From Lingula anatina (Eukaryota; Brachiopoda; Lingulata; Lingulida; Lingulidae): 64,000 bases of DNA. This document shows positions 61,483 through 64,000 of this stretch, piece after piece; the first letter of the stretch is position 1, and each line of letters opens with the position of its first letter. The DNA lies in contig NW_019775448.1 of assembly GCF_001039355.2 (NCBI RefSeq), forward strand, positions 155,634 to 219,633, written 5' to 3'. A model generated the notes under the pieces. The model was not told the origin of the DNA, searched no databases, and worked only from the letters and a program-made list of their open reading frames with translations. The position numbers and the translations under genes were made by a program.

Positions 61483-61951
61483 TTATGTGTGCAAAGGCGG
61501 CAGTCGCCGAGGGAGTGCTTGCTTCGAACTTCCGACGAGGTGTGCTTCGTCACCTGAAGCCGTAATACCATGACTTTGATCCGATTGTCCAGGATCGATC
61601 ATTTTCAAGTCGCCATGACTATTCTCACTGCTTCCGATGTGTAACCCTTCGGAGCCTGAGCCAGCGATAACGGCTTCTGAAGGAGGAGAACATGGGGTCT
61701 CTTCATCATCATCATCTTCTACGTCAGCTTGTTCCTCTCGGTCCAAGTCGCCCTTACTATTCTCACTATTTCCGGTGTGTAACCTTTCGGAGCCTGATCC
61801 AGAAGGAGTCGCTGAGAAAACGGCAGTTGCTGGTGGGTCTGCGATAACGGCTTCTGAAGGAGGAGAACATGGAATGTCTTCATCATCATCTTCTACGTCA
61901 TTTTGTTCTTCTTGGTCCAAGGGGGCATCACTCGGGGCAGGTTTAATTTTC
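61483..61951 (-). CDS. Gene D cytoplasmic tail exon
   Basis: 469 bp, 156 codons including stop. Two tail units that have lost the Tyr and the KGRHGEL motif (now SENSKGDL / SENSHGDL), with the C-terminal [10 protein letters not shown] kept. Confidence 0.9.
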
Positions 61952-62516
61952 CTATAAATAGTAAAATAGACGTTCAGCAATCCTCCAATAAAAACAAAAT
62001 AGACAACAGATAATCAAACAAATGAATGGTAATTGAATTAATGTGTACAAATAAGAAAATAAAAGGGGTCGTCATTTGTTGCGAGAACAATGTCCTGTTT
62101 AGTTCTTCTACAAAGTAATAATATACATGGAATGAACTAAATAACTAAATATTAATCAAATAATTAACTATAAATCAAATAATCGAATAAAATATTAAAT
62201 AACTTGAAAATGAGACATGCAATTTTACTTATTTACATACATTTTTCTTCCAAATTCTTACATTACATACATTTTTCTTCCAAATTCTTACAAAGTTCCA
62301 ACTTTTGAGTCCATAAAACTAGCAAAAAGCAGACAGCACCAAAACCGAAATACCTTTTCTTCTGTTTCCGCTTCCACAATGCAGCGGCAATGCAAACCAC
62401 GCATACCAGTACCACTCCAGCTGCTGTGACAGAAGGGACAACAACGGTGATACTGCCAGGGCTCGTCTTTTGGGCAGCTGCAAGGGCATTTGACTCGGCT
62501 GTGGTCGAATTTTCAA
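61483..62516 (-). CDS. Receptor gene D: IgGFc-binding/EGF family, last two exons (5' part beyond window)
   Basis: Exons 62353/62354-62516 (transmembrane) and 61483-61951 (tail). The transmembrane exon begins IENSTTAESNALAAAQ and contains [20 protein letters not shown] followed by WKRKQKKR. The tail has two shorter units with acidic DVEDDDED / DVEDDDDEE, SPPSEAVIA and SGSERLHTGNSENSKGDL, and ends [10 protein letters not shown]. The Tyr of the RLYNGD motif is His here (RLHTGN, GLHIGS). No EGF exon is seen from 62517 to 64000, so upstream exons must lie to the right, or the gene is truncated. Confidence 0.85.
62237..62292. repeat. Two-copy tandem repeat of about 29 bp
   Basis: ACATACATTTTTCTTCCAAA then TTCTTAC occurs twice in direct succession in the last intron of gene D. 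Confidence 0.85.
62354..62516 (-). CDS. Gene D transmembrane exon
   Basis: 163 bp, acceptor ATTCCAG and donor GTATTT. Phases 1 in and 2 out, as in B and C. Confidence 0.9.
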
Positions 62517-64000
62517 CTGGAATCAGATAAACTTGTTAAATTAAACAATATTTAATAAGAGTCCATACAACTTGCAATCAATGTTTTTTATCTTGCCATG
62601 TTGCCTTATCTCGCGGGAGAGAGAATCTGTCAAATAAAAGCACAAAAATGCCTGATCAAGGTATATTTTACGTGTTGCAGTAATATTAGATAGTTGACTC
62701 AGACATCAATCCTGCACTATGCTAAAGTCATGATTTTTCCACGCATGGCCAGAAATGTGCAGCATTCACGCGATACGCGAGGGCGCAACAGTAGGGCTTC
62801 ACGTGACTCAACTAACCAATCACAGCACAACAATGGCATCGCACACAGACTCTGTGATAAGTGCTCAGCCCATTGTCAAGTAGTGTTAGTTCATGGTAAC
62901 AAGCGTCTGATATGTGCAGAGAAGTTTATTATTATAATATATATTGTTCTTATTGTTACATTATTAAATCTAACTCTGTATCCAAGTAGTAACTATACTG
63001 TACCAAGTCAGGTACTGATGATGTGCAGAGGTCATATATTCCAGAATAAGCCATTACCACTGATTTATAACTTTTATTTTTGTTTAATATGTTATTCATG
63101 AAAGAGTTCATGAAAGATTATTTTTATTTGTTAAATCGTGATCTTATTCTTTTTATATTCAAATAATTGAATAATGTGGTTAAAATTGGTCTTCCACTTC
63201 TTATTTGCATTTTTCCTTTACTACAAGATTATTTTGGAACAGTTGTAGCATTAAAAATTTAAATAAATAGCAATCTGAAAGAAGAATTTTGCATAATTAT
63301 TAAATGATGATAGGAATTTTGGATTAAGAGATTAGTTAAATACTGAGTAGTGATATGGTCAGTCAATTTATGTAGAATCTGATAATATGATTGAAAATAC
63401 TGATTGAATTCTTGGCCTTGCACTGGGCAGTTTTACATTTGTGCCAAGTGCTCTTTTTGGACTCCATTGTACAGTGGTAAAAAATCTTCAATTGCCATGA
63501 AAGTTTTTCATCAGACTCTGTATGTTGCTGCTATCTGCTGGTGCTATCGGCAACGAATTAATTTGCCTTTGTTTCTGAATGAATTTACCGTCTAAAATCA
63601 CTATTACTGAAAATATTTGCGTTTTGCTGAGGGTAGGCTAGGCAATATACGGCAAACTTCTTAGTACGTGTGTACAACAGAATTTTTAAAAAAACGCTAG
63701 CGATATTTGGTCAGGAGTTGCTTGAAGCATAGCACAGCGTTTCTGTCTATCGACATCAGGCCGTTACTTTGTCAATTCTCACGAATTACCCACGAATCGC
63801 GAACCCATTCATTTTCCTATAGCAATCTAGCAACTCATTAAAAATGCACGCATTCGCAGTGGGCTAGGCGTGACGTCATGCAGTGCATTTCTGGGGATGA
63901 CACTAACTAATATTTTTGCAACTTATGCGTGCTTCAAATAAATACACATATTACAAGTAGGTAACTGAACAATGTCTCTTTTAAAAGATTATGGAAAGTA
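62517..64000. other. Intron or upstream region of gene D, no feature recognised
   Basis: 1.5 kb of mostly AT-rich sequence. No EGF acceptor or donor motif of the family, no other recognisable coding sequence and no clear repeat. Confidence 0.6.

Noticed and set aside
62694-63101. 135-codon plus-strand frame upstream of gene D's transmembrane exon
   Set aside because: No recognisable domain, and composition changes along its length; cannot be supported as a gene.

Overview
This is a window of nuclear DNA from a metazoan, most likely a marine invertebrate. Coding sequence is split into short exons with consensus GT/AG splice sites. Introns range from under 200 bp to about 12.6 kb. The sequence is AT-rich and full of microsatellites and fold-back (MITE-like) elements, and it contains draft-assembly gaps: one of 254 N and four single-N joins. 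The species cannot be named from the sequence. IgGFc-binding/EGF receptor families fit an invertebrate deuterostome or a lophotrochozoan. All exon models below come from reading splice sites and checking that phases agree.

Left part (1-17405, minus strand): the 5' two-thirds of a STIM gene (stromal interaction molecule, ER calcium sensor). It has a signal-peptide exon, the hidden-EF/SAM exons, the transmembrane segment and the start of coiled-coil 1, and runs off the left edge. The exon for the canonical calcium-binding EF-hand loop was not found in the 12.6-kb first intron, which contains an assembly join. A compact intergenic stretch (17406-17847) separates STIM from a divergently transcribed SRA1 gene (17848-24810, plus strand; steroid receptor RNA activator protein). 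SRA1 exon 2 lies in a near-identical duplication of about 1 kb. The two copies are separated by a decayed THAP/DDE transposon and a single N, which points to two haplotypes laid end to end.

Right part (26746-64000): a head-to-tail tandem array of four minus-strand paralogues, here called A, B, C and D. They encode type I membrane proteins of an IgGFc-binding/EGF family. The shared order is signal peptide, one large exon with the IgGFc-binding N-terminal domain ending in an acidic DxDNDC-type motif, a small Cys-containing beta domain, one short EGF-like exon, a variable stalk, one transmembrane exon, and one exon for the whole cytoplasmic tail. The stalk is a Trp-anchored Ser/Thr-rich repeat exon in A (1003 aa), six EGF exons in B (1149 aa), and ten EGF exons plus one decayed EGF exon in C (1292 aa). 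Only the last two exons of D are in the window. Tails of B, C and D are built from repeats of an acidic/PPALV/RLYNGD/KGRHGEL module and end in PRRLPPL, close to a class I SH3 ligand. A ends in a divergent version.

The array looks like a cell-surface recognition family evolving by tandem duplication, EGF-exon gain and loss, and transposon insertion. Homologous 5' and 3' flanks show that duplication units included the promoters. Because the paralogues can be compared with one another, several insertions can be recognised against an empty site in a sister gene.
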